Positions 22,501 to 28,360 of a DNA stretch of 28,360 nucleotides are shown one piece after another. Under the pieces are notes generated by a model. That model searched no databases and had not been told where the DNA came from. It saw nothing but the letters and a program-made list of their open reading frames with translations. A program made the translations under genes and the position numbers. Each line of letters starts with the position of its first letter. Within the stretch, counting starts at the first letter, position 1. Origin of the DNA: Dehalococcoidia bacterium (GTDB lineage: Bacteria > Chloroflexota > Dehalococcoidia > GIF9 > AB-539-J10); assembly GCA_023229725.1 (NCBI GenBank), contig JALNYR010000013.1:1-28360 (forward strand), given 5' to 3'.

Positions 22501-23208
22501 ATGGCGACGGCGGACCCCTTCGACCACGTTGCGGCGAAGTACGACGCGTGGTACGACTCACCGGAGGGTCGGGCTCTCTTCGACCAGGAGGTCGAGGCCC
22601 TGCTGCTGGTGAAAGGGCGCGTGCCCGGAAGGTGGCTCGAGGTGGGCGTGGGCACGGGGCGTTTCGCCTCGGCATTCGGCGTGGAGGACGGCGTCGACCC
22701 GTCGCAGTCGATGCGCAACCTCGCGGCGCAGCGAGGCATCCACGCGCGGGAGGGAGCGGCCGAGGCGCTGCCCTACGACGATGGCTCGTTCGATGGCGTG
22801 CTGGTGGTGGCGACTCTCTGCTTCACCACAGACCCGGCACAGTCGCTGCGCGAGTTCTTGCGCGTGCTCAGGCCGGAGGGGACGCTTGTCATCGGGCTCA
22901 TTCCCTCGGCCAGCCCGTGGGGGCAGGAATACGCCCGCAAGGGGGCTGCCGGCCATCCCCTCTTCTCGCACGCCCGGTTCCTCGACGTGGACGAGACGGT
23001 GCGCATGGCCGCCGACGCGGGTCTCATTCTGACGGATGCCGCAAGCGCCCTCCTCCAGCCTCCAGGCAGGGCTCCCGCGCACAGTCATCGCGTCGAGCGC
23101 GGCGCCGTCCCGGGCGCCGGATTCGTCGCGCTGCGCTTCAGAAGGCGCGGCAGGTTCGCCGACGCGCAGGGCGGCCGTTCGTCGCCGGTGCCGCACCCCG
23201 CCCCGTGA
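22501..23208 (+). CDS. UbiE-type class I methyltransferase
   Basis: A 235-residue enzyme of the Methyltransf_11 type. Motif I is WLEVGVGTGRFA (45-56), the acidic residue follows in DGVDPSQS, motif II is YDDGSFDGVLVVATLCF, and motif III is VLRPEGTLVIGLIP. The short start (FDHVAAKYDAWYDSPEG) is common in UbiE/COG2226 relatives. The C-terminal 35 residues are Arg/Pro/Gly rich and probably disordered. A TTG at 22483 in the same frame is less likely than the ATG at 22501, which fits a leaderless transcript. The substrate cannot be inferred; neighbouring genes do not form an obvious pathway. Confidence 0.88.
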   Translation: MATADPFDHVAAKYDAWYDSPEGRALFDQEVEALLLVKGRVPGRWLEVGVGTGRFASAFGVEDGVDPSQSMRNLAAQRGIHAREGAAEALPYDDGSFDGVLVVATLCFTTDPAQSLREFLRVLRPEGTLVIGLIPSASPWGQEYARKGAAGHPLFSHARFLDVDETVRMAADAGLILTDAASALLQPPGRAPAHSHRVERGAVPGAGFVALRFRRRGRFADAQGGRSSPVPHPAP

Positions 23209-23333
23209 GTCGCCATCCCTGGTCGGTCGTCTGCCGACGGCGCACGAACCGCCATGGTGGCACTATCCCGCGACGCCGCACGGGGCTAGAATGGCCCTGC
23301 ACCCAGCGCAGCCCGGTGGGGGAGGCCTCGGCA

Positions 23334-23714
23334 ATGATTAAGCTCGTCTCACTCGTCTACAGGAAGAAGGGTCTCAGCAACCCCGAGTTCTACGGCCACT
23401 GGAAGGACAAGCACGGCCCCCTCGTCGCGCGGATGGCCCCGTTCCTGAGGCGCTACGTGCAGAATCACCCGCTGGACTGGCCGGGGCTGAGCTACGACGC
23501 CGACGGCATCGTCGAGATGTGGTTCGATACCGAAGACGATGCCCGGAGGTACCTGGAGTGGCGCAACACCGCCGAGGCTTACGAGTTACGTGAGGACGAA
23601 GACCGTTTCCAGGATTTCAAGAAGACGCGACGGTTCGTGGTTGTGGAGCACATGTTCGAAACCGTCGGTCGCCCCTGGGTGTCCGGCTCCGCCCTCCCCG
23701 ACGGGGAGGGGTAG
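23334..23714 (+). CDS. EthD-domain small protein, copy 1
   Basis: A 126-residue protein with the EthD (dimeric alpha+beta barrel) pattern: MIKLVSLVYRKKGLS, FYGHWKDKHGPLV at about 19-31 with the conserved W and H, then VQNHPLDWPG, GIVEMWFDTEDDARRY and a C-terminal VVVEHMF strand. EthD relatives are small dimers linked to degradation or modification of organic compounds, often with no proven catalytic role. The ATG at 23334 has GGGGGAGG about 10 nt upstream. It is clearly paralogous to the protein at 24320-24685, and both genes have a GGGCTA(G/C)AATGG element about 50 bp before their starts. It runs toward the opposing arsC gene, 27 bp away. Confidence 0.85.
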   Translation: MIKLVSLVYRKKGLSNPEFYGHWKDKHGPLVARMAPFLRRYVQNHPLDWPGLSYDADGIVEMWFDTEDDARRYLEWRNTAEAYELREDEDRFQDFKKTRRFVVVEHMFETVGRPWVSGSALPDGEG

Positions 23715-23715
23715 A

Positions 23716-23738
23716 CGGCCCAGCCGCCTCGCGGGCCG
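23716..23738. terminator. Possible bidirectional hairpin between converging genes
   Basis: CGGCCC (23716-23721) and GGGCCG (23733-23738) can pair with an 11-nt loop in the gap between the EthD and arsC stops. There is no T-tract on either side, so termination is a guess from position. Confidence 0.25.
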
Positions 23739-23741
23739 GCG

Positions 23742-24188
23742 TCAGGCGCCGCGTGCGAACTCGAGCGCCGTCGGAAGAGACTCGACGAAATCCCGTATCT
23801 CGTCGCGCACGCGACGGTACACCTTCAGCTTCTCCACTTCACTCTGGGTGCCTGCGGCCAGCGTGTACGGGTCGTCAAACCCGACATGTACCCTGGTGCC
23901 CCCGCCCGGGAACACGGGACATGCCTCCTGCGCCTGATCGCACAGCGTCACGACATAGTCGAACGGGATGCCCTTCACATCGTTCACATGCTTCGAGCGC
24001 TGCTTCGAGATGTCCACGCCTACCTCGGCCATCACCTTCACAGCGAGAGGGTTCACACCGCGAGGGTCCACTCCGGCGGAGTACGCCTCGATGACATCGC
24101 CCTTCAGATAACGGGCCCATCCCTCGGCCATCTGGCTGCGCGAAGCGTTGGCGGCGCAGAGAAACAGTACTCTCACTCCCTCACTCAT
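23742..24188 (-). CDS. arsC: Arsenate reductase, thioredoxin-coupled low-molecular-weight phosphatase type
   Basis: A 148-residue protein of normal length. The phosphatase-type anion loop CAANASR (C11 to R17, the CX5R motif) is followed by SQMAEGWAR. The two resolving cysteines sit in LCDQAQEAC (C83 and C90), and the acid loop DDPY lies at 105-108. This triad of C11, C83 and C90 is that of the S. aureus/B. subtilis ArsC type, which reduces arsenate to arsenite and is recycled by thioredoxin. A pure protein-tyrosine phosphatase would lack C83 and C90. GGAGG stands 5 nt before the ATG. No arsR or canonical arsenite pump is adjacent; the permease at 19309-20541 is the only candidate exporter in view. 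It lies between two EthD paralogs on the opposite strand. Confidence 0.93.
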   Translation of the reverse strand: MSEGVRVLFLCAANASRSQMAEGWARYLKGDVIEAYSAGVDPRGVNPLAVKVMAEVGVDISKQRSKHVNDVKGIPFDYVVTLCDQAQEACPVFPGGGTRVHVGFDDPYTLAAGTQSEVEKLKVYRRVRDEIRDFVESLPTALEFARGA

Positions 24189-24319
24189 GGAGACCTCCGG
24201 TTCGGCCCGTCATTCTAGCGCACCCCGGCCGGAGGCGCCCGCGCTTGCCACGGCACGGGTGTCGTGGGCTACAATGGTGCTGTGTGCCGTGCGCGGCGCA
24301 GGAGGAGGATTCTCGCCCG

Positions 24320-24685
24320 ATGATTAAGGTCATCTCTCTCGTGTACCGGAAGACGGGCATCAGCGCCAAGCAGTTTCTATCCTACTGGCAGGACAAGCAC
24401 GGCCCCCTGGCCGTAGAAGTCATCCCCGGCGTGCTGCACTACACGCAGAACCATCCCCTCACCAGTCCCGGTCTTGAAGACGACGCCGACGGCATCGTGG
24501 AGATGTGGTTCGAAGACCTGGATGCTTACGAGGACTACATCGAGTGGCGCGCAGGGCCCGACGCTCAGGTGATGAAGGAGAGCGAAGACAAATTCCTGGA
24601 CGAGTCGCGTACGCGCCGGTACCTCGTGGAAGAGCACGTCTTCAAGAAGGTCGGCCTCCACGGCCCGGTGGCCCGCCTCGACTAG
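24320..24685 (+). CDS. EthD-domain small protein, copy 2
   Basis: A 121-residue paralog of the protein at 23334-23714: MIKVISLVYRKTGIS, FLSYWQDKHGPLA (19-31), TQNHPLTSPG, DDADGIVEMWFEDLDAYEDY, and a C-terminal YLVEEHVF strand. The strictly shared positions (W, DKHGPL, QNHPL, DADGIVEMWF) indicate duplication rather than convergence. The ATG at 24320 has GGAGGAGGA about 11 nt upstream. The likely -10 is TACAAT at 24270-24275 inside the GGGCTACAATGG element shared with copy 1. Function is probably related to that of copy 1 but on a different ligand, since residues around the PGLxxDADG loop differ. Confidence 0.86.
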   Translation: MIKVISLVYRKTGISAKQFLSYWQDKHGPLAVEVIPGVLHYTQNHPLTSPGLEDDADGIVEMWFEDLDAYEDYIEWRAGPDAQVMKESEDKFLDESRTRRYLVEEHVFKKVGLHGPVARLD

Positions 24686-24775
24686 TCGTGCACCCGCAAC
24701 CTGAGAGGCCGGCCTGTCCCGACGGCAACCTGCTACACTTCCAGAAGAGACCCGCTGCCGGAGAGGAGCACGCTC

Positions 24776-25339
24776 TTGGACTACATGCACGGCCAGCCGA
24801 AGGAACTCACGAAAGAGGAGATGGTCTACCTCCTGAGGAAGGCGAAGTACGGCCGCCTCGGCCTGTCGTTCGAGAACGAGCCCTACACCGTTCCGGTCTC
24901 ACATGTGTACAACGGAGACCGCATCTGGTTCCACATAGCCAGAGGCGGCAAGACAACCACCTACCTCCAGGCCAATCCACTGATCTGCTTCCAGGTTGAT
25001 GAGCTCACCTACAGAGGCTGGGGCTCCGTCATCTGCTACGGGAAGGTCACGCTCAGTGAGGACGTCGCGGCCAAGCGGCAGTACGCGAAGCTGTCGACCG
25101 GGTCTGACCCATCCGATGAAGAGCTCCAGCAGATGGCCGTCTACATCTGCACCCTCGCCATCGACGAGATGACCGGGCGCAAGAGCCCGGGCTACGTGGT
25201 CTCCGGCGGGGAGACTGCCGCTCCCCCCGCGGTGTCGAAGCCGACCGCGAGCGCCTCCAAGTCCTGGAGAAGCGCTGGCAACTCGCTGCGGAAGCCCGCC
25301 AAGCCGCTCACAGGTCACGTGCGGGCGACGTCCGAATAG
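24776..25339 (+). CDS. NimA-like / pyridoxamine 5'-phosphate oxidase-family FMN protein
   Basis: A 187-residue protein. Residues about 10-135 form the split beta-barrel of the Pyridox_ox_2 / NimA type: LTKEEMVYLLRKAKYGRLGLS, EPYTVPVSHVYNGDRIWFHIA, GGKTTTYLQANPLICFQVDE, and the SVICYGKVTLSED strand. Such dimeric proteins bind FMN or F420-like flavins, and some reduce nitroaromatics; the reaction here is unknown. The tail from about 145 (AAPPAVSKPTASASKSWRS) is low-complexity, basic and probably disordered. That addition is unusual for the family. The TTG at 24776 is chosen because GGAG lies 7 nt before it, whereas the in-frame ATG at 24785 is too far from that site. Confidence 0.88.
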   Translation: MDYMHGQPKELTKEEMVYLLRKAKYGRLGLSFENEPYTVPVSHVYNGDRIWFHIARGGKTTTYLQANPLICFQVDELTYRGWGSVICYGKVTLSEDVAAKRQYAKLSTGSDPSDEELQQMAVYICTLAIDEMTGRKSPGYVVSGGETAAPPAVSKPTASASKSWRSAGNSLRKPAKPLTGHVRATSE

Positions 25340-25476
25340 CGGAGACTGCAACCGGCTGTCGACTTCACGCAGCCACGGAATCCCATCATGGAATCCGGCC
25401 TGACGCCCCGGCTCATCGACAACAGCGGGCGGACCGCAGCCGCACACGCGTCCACCACACCCCGTCCAGGCTCGCG

Positions 25477-25914
25477 CTAGAGACCGATCGGCGTTATCTG
25501 GTACTTGAAGGCGTATCCCGCCTTGACGGCCGCAGCCTCGATTGCGGTGCGCACCTTCTTGAAGTCGAACGAGTAGGTGTACTGCTTCCCGAACAGCTCC
25601 GACTGCTCCTGGATGGAACCCTCCCTCGGGCCGGCGCCCGTCTTGTAGGTCTCCTTCTTGAAGCCGAAGCCGGGGCCGAAGTCACTGTCGCCCGACGACA
25701 TGCCGGAACTCGCTTCCTTCAGCAACTCCGTGAAACGCAGCTCCTTCTTCGCATCATCCACGCGGAACTTCGCCATGTAGGTGAGCTTCTTCTTGGACAG
25801 AAGCACCTTGCGCTCCGCAACGGTGAACTCGAGCGTGTAGACGCCCTTCTTCTCCTTCAACTCCGCGGGAATACCCTTTGCGGTCGCCTTGATGTCGTCA
25901 AGCAGCGTCGCCAT
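25477..25914 (-). CDS. Unrecognised basic beta-rich protein (145 aa)
   Basis: A soluble protein of 145 residues, with AGGAGG shortly upstream of its ATG at 25914. It starts with a helix (TLLDDIKATAKGIPAELKEK) and then alternating strands with many Lys, Phe and Tyr (VYTLEFTVAERKVLLSKKK, YMAKFRVDDAKKELRFTEL). A Gly/Ser-rich loop (SSGMSSGDSDFGPGFGF) follows, and then a tyrosine-rich end (QYTYSFDFKKVRTAIEAAA). The clean alternation of the last strand and helix argues for a real, folded protein. I know no family for it. The frame continues upstream to 26187 without protein-like content. It converges with the NimA-like gene across 137 bp that show no clear terminator. Confidence 0.78.
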   Translation of the reverse strand: MATLLDDIKATAKGIPAELKEKKGVYTLEFTVAERKVLLSKKKLTYMAKFRVDDAKKELRFTELLKEASSGMSSGDSDFGPGFGFKKETYKTGAGPREGSIQEQSELFGKQYTYSFDFKKVRTAIEAAAVKAGYAFKYQITPIGL

Positions 25915-26077
25915 ATTCTCCTCCTGCTCCTGTCGCTCCGAACCGCAAGGATAGCGCACTTCGCCCGGCGCTGCCGCCGGCGCAACGCGTCCCTGACGGG
26001 CGACCCGGTCCACGCGGTTCCCACCGGACCGGTTCTCCATCCGCCCACAACGCGTCCTCCGACGTCCGGAGCGGGTC

Positions 26078-26479
26078 TCAACGGCCCTGCTGGCTCTGCG
26101 CCACTTCGAGCCGCGCAAGGAGGTCGAGGCGGGGCGGAGCGAAGATCTCGATGACCTTGCAGCCCGACTCGTACGTGTGCGAACCATGGCGGGCGCCCGA
26201 CGGCACCGTCAGGATGTCGCCCGCCTTGATGCGATACAGCTTGCCATCAACCACCGCATCCCGTTCGCCCTCCAGCACGATGACTATCTCCTCCGGCTCA
26301 TGGCTGTGCACCGGAAATGAGCAGTTCGGTTCTTGCACGATGAAGCTGATTGTCATGTTCTTCGACGCATACAGGTGCGCCAGCGCGCCGGGACCAAGCT
26401 GCAGCGGCGGCAAGCTCCAGCAGCGTTTCACCCGCTTCATTTCCTCGGCGCTTGCCCTCGTTTCCTTCGCCTCCGTCAT
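26078..26479 (-). CDS. Cupin_2-domain protein
   Basis: A 133-residue single-domain cupin. Motif 1 is HSHEPEEIVIVLEGE, giving ligands H58, H60 and E64, with the conserved G71. Motif 2 is GDILTVPSGARHGSHTY, with P93 and H98. These four residues would hold one metal ion in the barrel. The N-terminus (SLPPLQLGPGALAHLYASKNMTISFIV) supplies the first strands. Small cupins of this type range from sugar and amino-acid enzymes to ligand-binding regulators, so no reaction is assigned. The ATG at 26479 follows AGGAGGG at a good distance. It is divergent from the DUF5661 gene across 234 bp. Confidence 0.88.
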   Translation of the reverse strand: MTEAKETRASAEEMKRVKRCWSLPPLQLGPGALAHLYASKNMTISFIVQEPNCSFPVHSHEPEEIVIVLEGERDAVVDGKLYRIKAGDILTVPSGARHGSHTYESGCKVIEIFAPPRLDLLARLEVAQSQQGR

Positions 26480-26713
26480 CGCCAATCCCTCCTGTTCTCG
26501 CTCCGTTGTGTGCGACCGCGTCCGCCCGGAACCGAGCACGCGTTCCACATCACCACGCCCCGGCTCTACGGTCCGTCGGCGGACACGTACAGAATATGCC
26601 ATTGTCCGGATTTTCGCTATCATGTTGCCGGCGTCTTCCCACGAACAGAGACCATCACTCCCGGCGGAAGGATACGATTCTCGTGCGAGACGGCCACCCT
26701 GAAGGAGGATGAC

Positions 26714-27151
26714 ATGAGGCTGCCTGACTACATCATCGTCGACGAGGTCAAGAGGGTCTGCAAGGAGCTGGGCATCCGTGACTGGACCAGTCTGAAGGAG
26801 CCGGTTGTGACGGCTGACGAAGCGAAGAAGATCCTCGCTGAGGTCAACGTCACGAAGATGCCCATCGCGCTTGACGACTTCCGCATCGGCCTTCAGGTCG
26901 AACTGGAGCACGGCACCGTCTTCCCGGACGCAAACGTCACCAACAACCATCCGGTGCTGACCGGCAAGATAGTGATGGCGCACATGAAGGAATCCCTGGA
27001 CTACTACCAGCGACTGGACGTCGCCGAGATAGAAGGCGACATGGCTAAGGCCGCCGCGAAGGGCGACGCCGCGAAGTTGCTGGCGAAGTACAAGAAGCTG
27101 GTCCAGGCGAAACTCGAGCTGGCCGAGGCGGAGAAGAAAGCCGCGGGGTAG
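26714..27151 (+). CDS. DUF5661-family protein with a coiled-coil tail
   Basis: A 145-residue protein with GAAGGAGG before its ATG. Residues 10-100 match the DUF5661 pattern: VKRVCKELGI, a FRIGLQVELEHG segment (56-67), VTNNHPVLTGKIVMAHMKESLDYYQRLDVAE (75-105). The conserved ELEHG and AHxxExxDYY motifs are intact. The last 40 residues (GDMAKAAAKGDAAKLLAKYK...) are Ala/Lys-rich and helical, probably a coiled coil. This family has no established function; the short acidic/His pattern could bind metal. Its relation to the neighbouring cupin is only positional. Confidence 0.82.
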   Translation: MRLPDYIIVDEVKRVCKELGIRDWTSLKEPVVTADEAKKILAEVNVTKMPIALDDFRIGLQVELEHGTVFPDANVTNNHPVLTGKIVMAHMKESLDYYQRLDVAEIEGDMAKAAAKGDAAKLLAKYKKLVQAKLELAEAEKKAAG

Positions 27152-27244
27152 GCGACACAGGCACGCGGCACCGTCGGCGCCTGCCGAACTACAGCAGGTT
27201 CCGCCACGGGCGGCGCGCGCCGATGTCGACGCCCGACCCGGTGG

Positions 27245-27499
27245 CTATGGCGTCGCGTTGCCGGCTCCGTCCGTGTAGCCCTGCGCGTAGCCTTCCGAGA
27301 AGCCAAGGCCGTAGCAATCGCGACGGTCATCGGACATCTCGGGCTGCTGTCCCGCCGCGAGGCCGGCGGCATAACCCCGGTCGTACGATTCCTGGAGCGC
27401 CGCGCTGTCGGAGCTGCAGCCGGCGAGCAGGCCGCAGAGGACAAGCGCGACGATGAGTGCAAAACGCACCGCCGGTCCGGCCATCGTCATCCCTTTCAT
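27245..27499 (-). CDS. Small lipoprotein with YxxGYxxG repeats
   Basis: An 84-residue protein with a textbook lipoprotein signal: hydrophobic residues 13-24 and the lipobox LAGC at 25-28. The mature 57 residues carry two tyrosine/glycine motifs, YDRGYAAG (39-46) and YAQGYTDG (71-78), with two more cysteines excluded except C62 between them. Such YxxGYxxG segments occur in glycine-zipper-like envelope proteins, and a similar one lies in the membrane protein at 18634-18969. The ATG at 27499 forms an ATGA overlap with the stop of the reductase gene, supporting coupling. An ATG at 27484, with AAAGGG 6 nt before it, is a serious alternative start and gives an equally good signal peptide. Confidence 0.78.
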   Translation of the reverse strand: MKGMTMAGPAVRFALIVALVLCGLLAGCSSDSAALQESYDRGYAAGLAAGQQPEMSDDRRDCYGLGFSEGYAQGYTDGAGNATP

Positions 27500-28245
27500 T
27501 GTGCTGGTCCGCAGCCGGGCGTCCGTCCCGGCTGACAGCCAAGCCGTCGCTCGAAGGCGCTGTTCATCATCCGTATGAACTCGTCGCGCTCCAGCAGCGG
27601 CCGCCGCACCTCTCTCAGAGTCTCCTCGCGCATGCTGCCGGTGTGCGCCAGCTCCGAGCCGGCCCGTTGCGCCGCGGCGAGGACGTCGCTGACATCGAGG
27701 CCGTTGGCCTGCATGAACCGCAGCGCCAACCCGTGCGGGCGCAGTAGCGCGCCGGCAAACCGCCGGTGGTGGGAGCGACTCAGGTCAGCAACCTGGGACA
27801 CGAGCGAGTCGAACGCAGACTCCTCGTAGAAGCCGGAGGTGGAGATGAGCACCACAGCCTTGCCCGTCGCGTACGGCGAGGCGACGTGGCCCGTGCGCCC
27901 GTCCTGCACCTCAAACATGGGCGAGAGCAGCATCACGGTGCGCTCCATGACACGCACCAGCCCTTCCGACATCCCGCCCAGGTGCACCGGCGTCGACAGT
28001 ACCCAGACATCGGCCGAAGCCATGCGGTCGACAAGGCCGGTCATGTCGTCCTTGTGGATACACACGCCCGGCGTCCTGTACCAGCAGACCATCCTGCTGC
28101 AGCAGGGCTCCACGTGCATCTTGTACGCGGATGCCGGCTGCACCTCCGCGCCCGCCTCCATCGCGCCGGCAATGAAGCGCTCAAGCAGCAACGCGGTGTT
28201 GCCTTTCTCTCCATGGGGACTGCCATCGATGGCGACAATCTTCAT
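27496..28245 (-). CDS. NADPH-dependent FMN reductase / iron-sulfur flavoprotein-like (flavodoxin fold)
   Basis: A 249-residue protein. The N-terminus MKIVAIDGSPHGEKGNT is the FMN-phosphate loop of the FMN_red family. Next come four cysteines in EPCCSRMVCWYRTPGVC (C48, C49, C54, C62) leading into HKDDM. This resembles the compact cysteine motif of iron-sulfur flavoproteins, although the spacing (C-C-x4-C-x7-C) differs from the standard one. STPVHLGGMSEGLVRVMERT (83-102) is the flavin ring-binding loop. These enzymes move electrons between flavin, an Fe-S centre and small acceptors. The start at 28245 is chosen because CATAAT lies just upstream and would begin the transcript at that ATG; a longer frame to 28359 crosses the promoter. 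It is coupled by ATGA to the lipoprotein gene. Confidence 0.88.
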   Translation of the reverse strand: MKIVAIDGSPHGEKGNTALLLERFIAGAMEAGAEVQPASAYKMHVEPCCSRMVCWYRTPGVCIHKDDMTGLVDRMASADVWVLSTPVHLGGMSEGLVRVMERTVMLLSPMFEVQDGRTGHVASPYATGKAVVLISTSGFYEESAFDSLVSQVADLSRSHHRRFAGALLRPHGLALRFMQANGLDVSDVLAAAQRAGSELAHTGSMREETLREVRRPLLERDEFIRMMNSAFERRLGCQPGRTPGCGPAQ

Positions 28246-28251
28246 GGCGCG

Positions 28252-28280
28252 ATTATGCCACACGAATGCCTCGCGGCCAA
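28252..28280 (-). promoter_or_regulatory. Promoter of the flavin reductase gene (leaderless)
   Basis: On the minus strand TTGGCC (28280-28275), a 17-bp spacer and CATAAT (28257-28252) predict initiation at about 28245, the A of the start codon. No ribosome site exists, in agreement with leaderless translation. Confidence 0.55.
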
Positions 28281-28300
28281 TCTCCACGTCCGTTCGCGCG

Positions 28301-28360
28301 TTGCACATCCCTCCCGCACGATGCATAATCGAGACACCAACGGAGGAGGTGGCGGACATG
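28301..28360 (+). promoter_or_regulatory. Promoter, ribosome site and start codon of a gene running off the right edge
   Basis: TTGCAC (28301-28306), a 17-bp spacer and CATAAT (28324-28329) are followed by GGAGGAGG (28342-28349) and an ATG at 28358-28360, the last codon in the window. A protein-coding gene therefore starts here on the + strand, divergent from the flavin reductase. Nothing of its product can be seen. Confidence 0.6.

Overview
High-GC bacterial chromosomal window with tightly packed genes, frequent start/stop overlaps (ATGA, GTGA, TGATG), GTG and TTG starts, and several starts so close to a good -10 element that the mRNA would be leaderless. No rRNA, tRNA, transposase, phage gene or CRISPR array is visible. 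The gene content (TypA, a YtrA-type GntR with a DUF1648 membrane protein, EthD-like proteins, a NimA-like flavoprotein, DUF5661) and composition would fit a Chloroflexota (Dehalococcoidia-like) genome, but this is inference without a phylogenetic marker search.

Layout. 1-671 (-) is the 5' part of a secreted protein cut by the window edge. 777-1178 (-) is a DUF6166-like protein. 1600-1869 (+) is a small excisionase-type HTH protein and 2067-2525 (+) a small membrane PH-like protein. 2708-4122 (+) is a GntR/DUF1648 pair behind a strong promoter with a palindromic operator, converging on a six-helix membrane protein (4100-4810, -). typA lies at 5351-7183 (+).

The centrepiece is 7275-17249 (+): seven consecutive paralogous adenylate-forming enzymes of the PaaK/CapK (COG1541) type, 463-479 residues each, with nothing else between them. 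They form two operons. Genes 1-3 are joined by TGATG overlaps. Genes 4-7 are joined by ATGA or GTGA overlaps and have their own promoter at 11515-11543. Every copy keeps the ATP-loop, YxxxE, RYxxxD and C-terminal GK lysine motifs, so all look active. The copies are mosaic: a 227-bp N-terminal tract is nearly identical between copies 6 and 7 and then similarity collapses, while the C-terminal tail of copy 7 matches copy 4. No CoA-dependent pathway, carrier protein or glycan gene is nearby to name a substrate.

17440-19293 (+) is a run of small proteins: a lipoprotein-like anchored protein, two short charged proteins that look like paralogs, and a one-helix membrane protein. 19309-20541 (-) is an ArsB/NhaD-like permease. 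20764-22313 (-) is a methyltransferase translationally coupled to a YgjP-like metallopeptidase, divergent from a second methyltransferase (22501-23208, +). 23334-24685 has two EthD-like paralogs flanking a divergent thioredoxin-type arsenate reductase. It is followed by a NimA-like FMN protein (24776-25339, +), an unrecognised basic protein (25477-25914, -), a cupin (26078-26479, -), a DUF5661 protein (26714-27151, +), and a flavodoxin-fold reductase coupled to a small lipoprotein (27245-28245, -). A further gene starts on the + strand at the last three bases.

A recurring promoter shape, TTGNNN-N17-CATAAT, precedes four transcription units (7236, 11515, 28280 on the minus strand, and 28301), including both halves of the seven-gene array.
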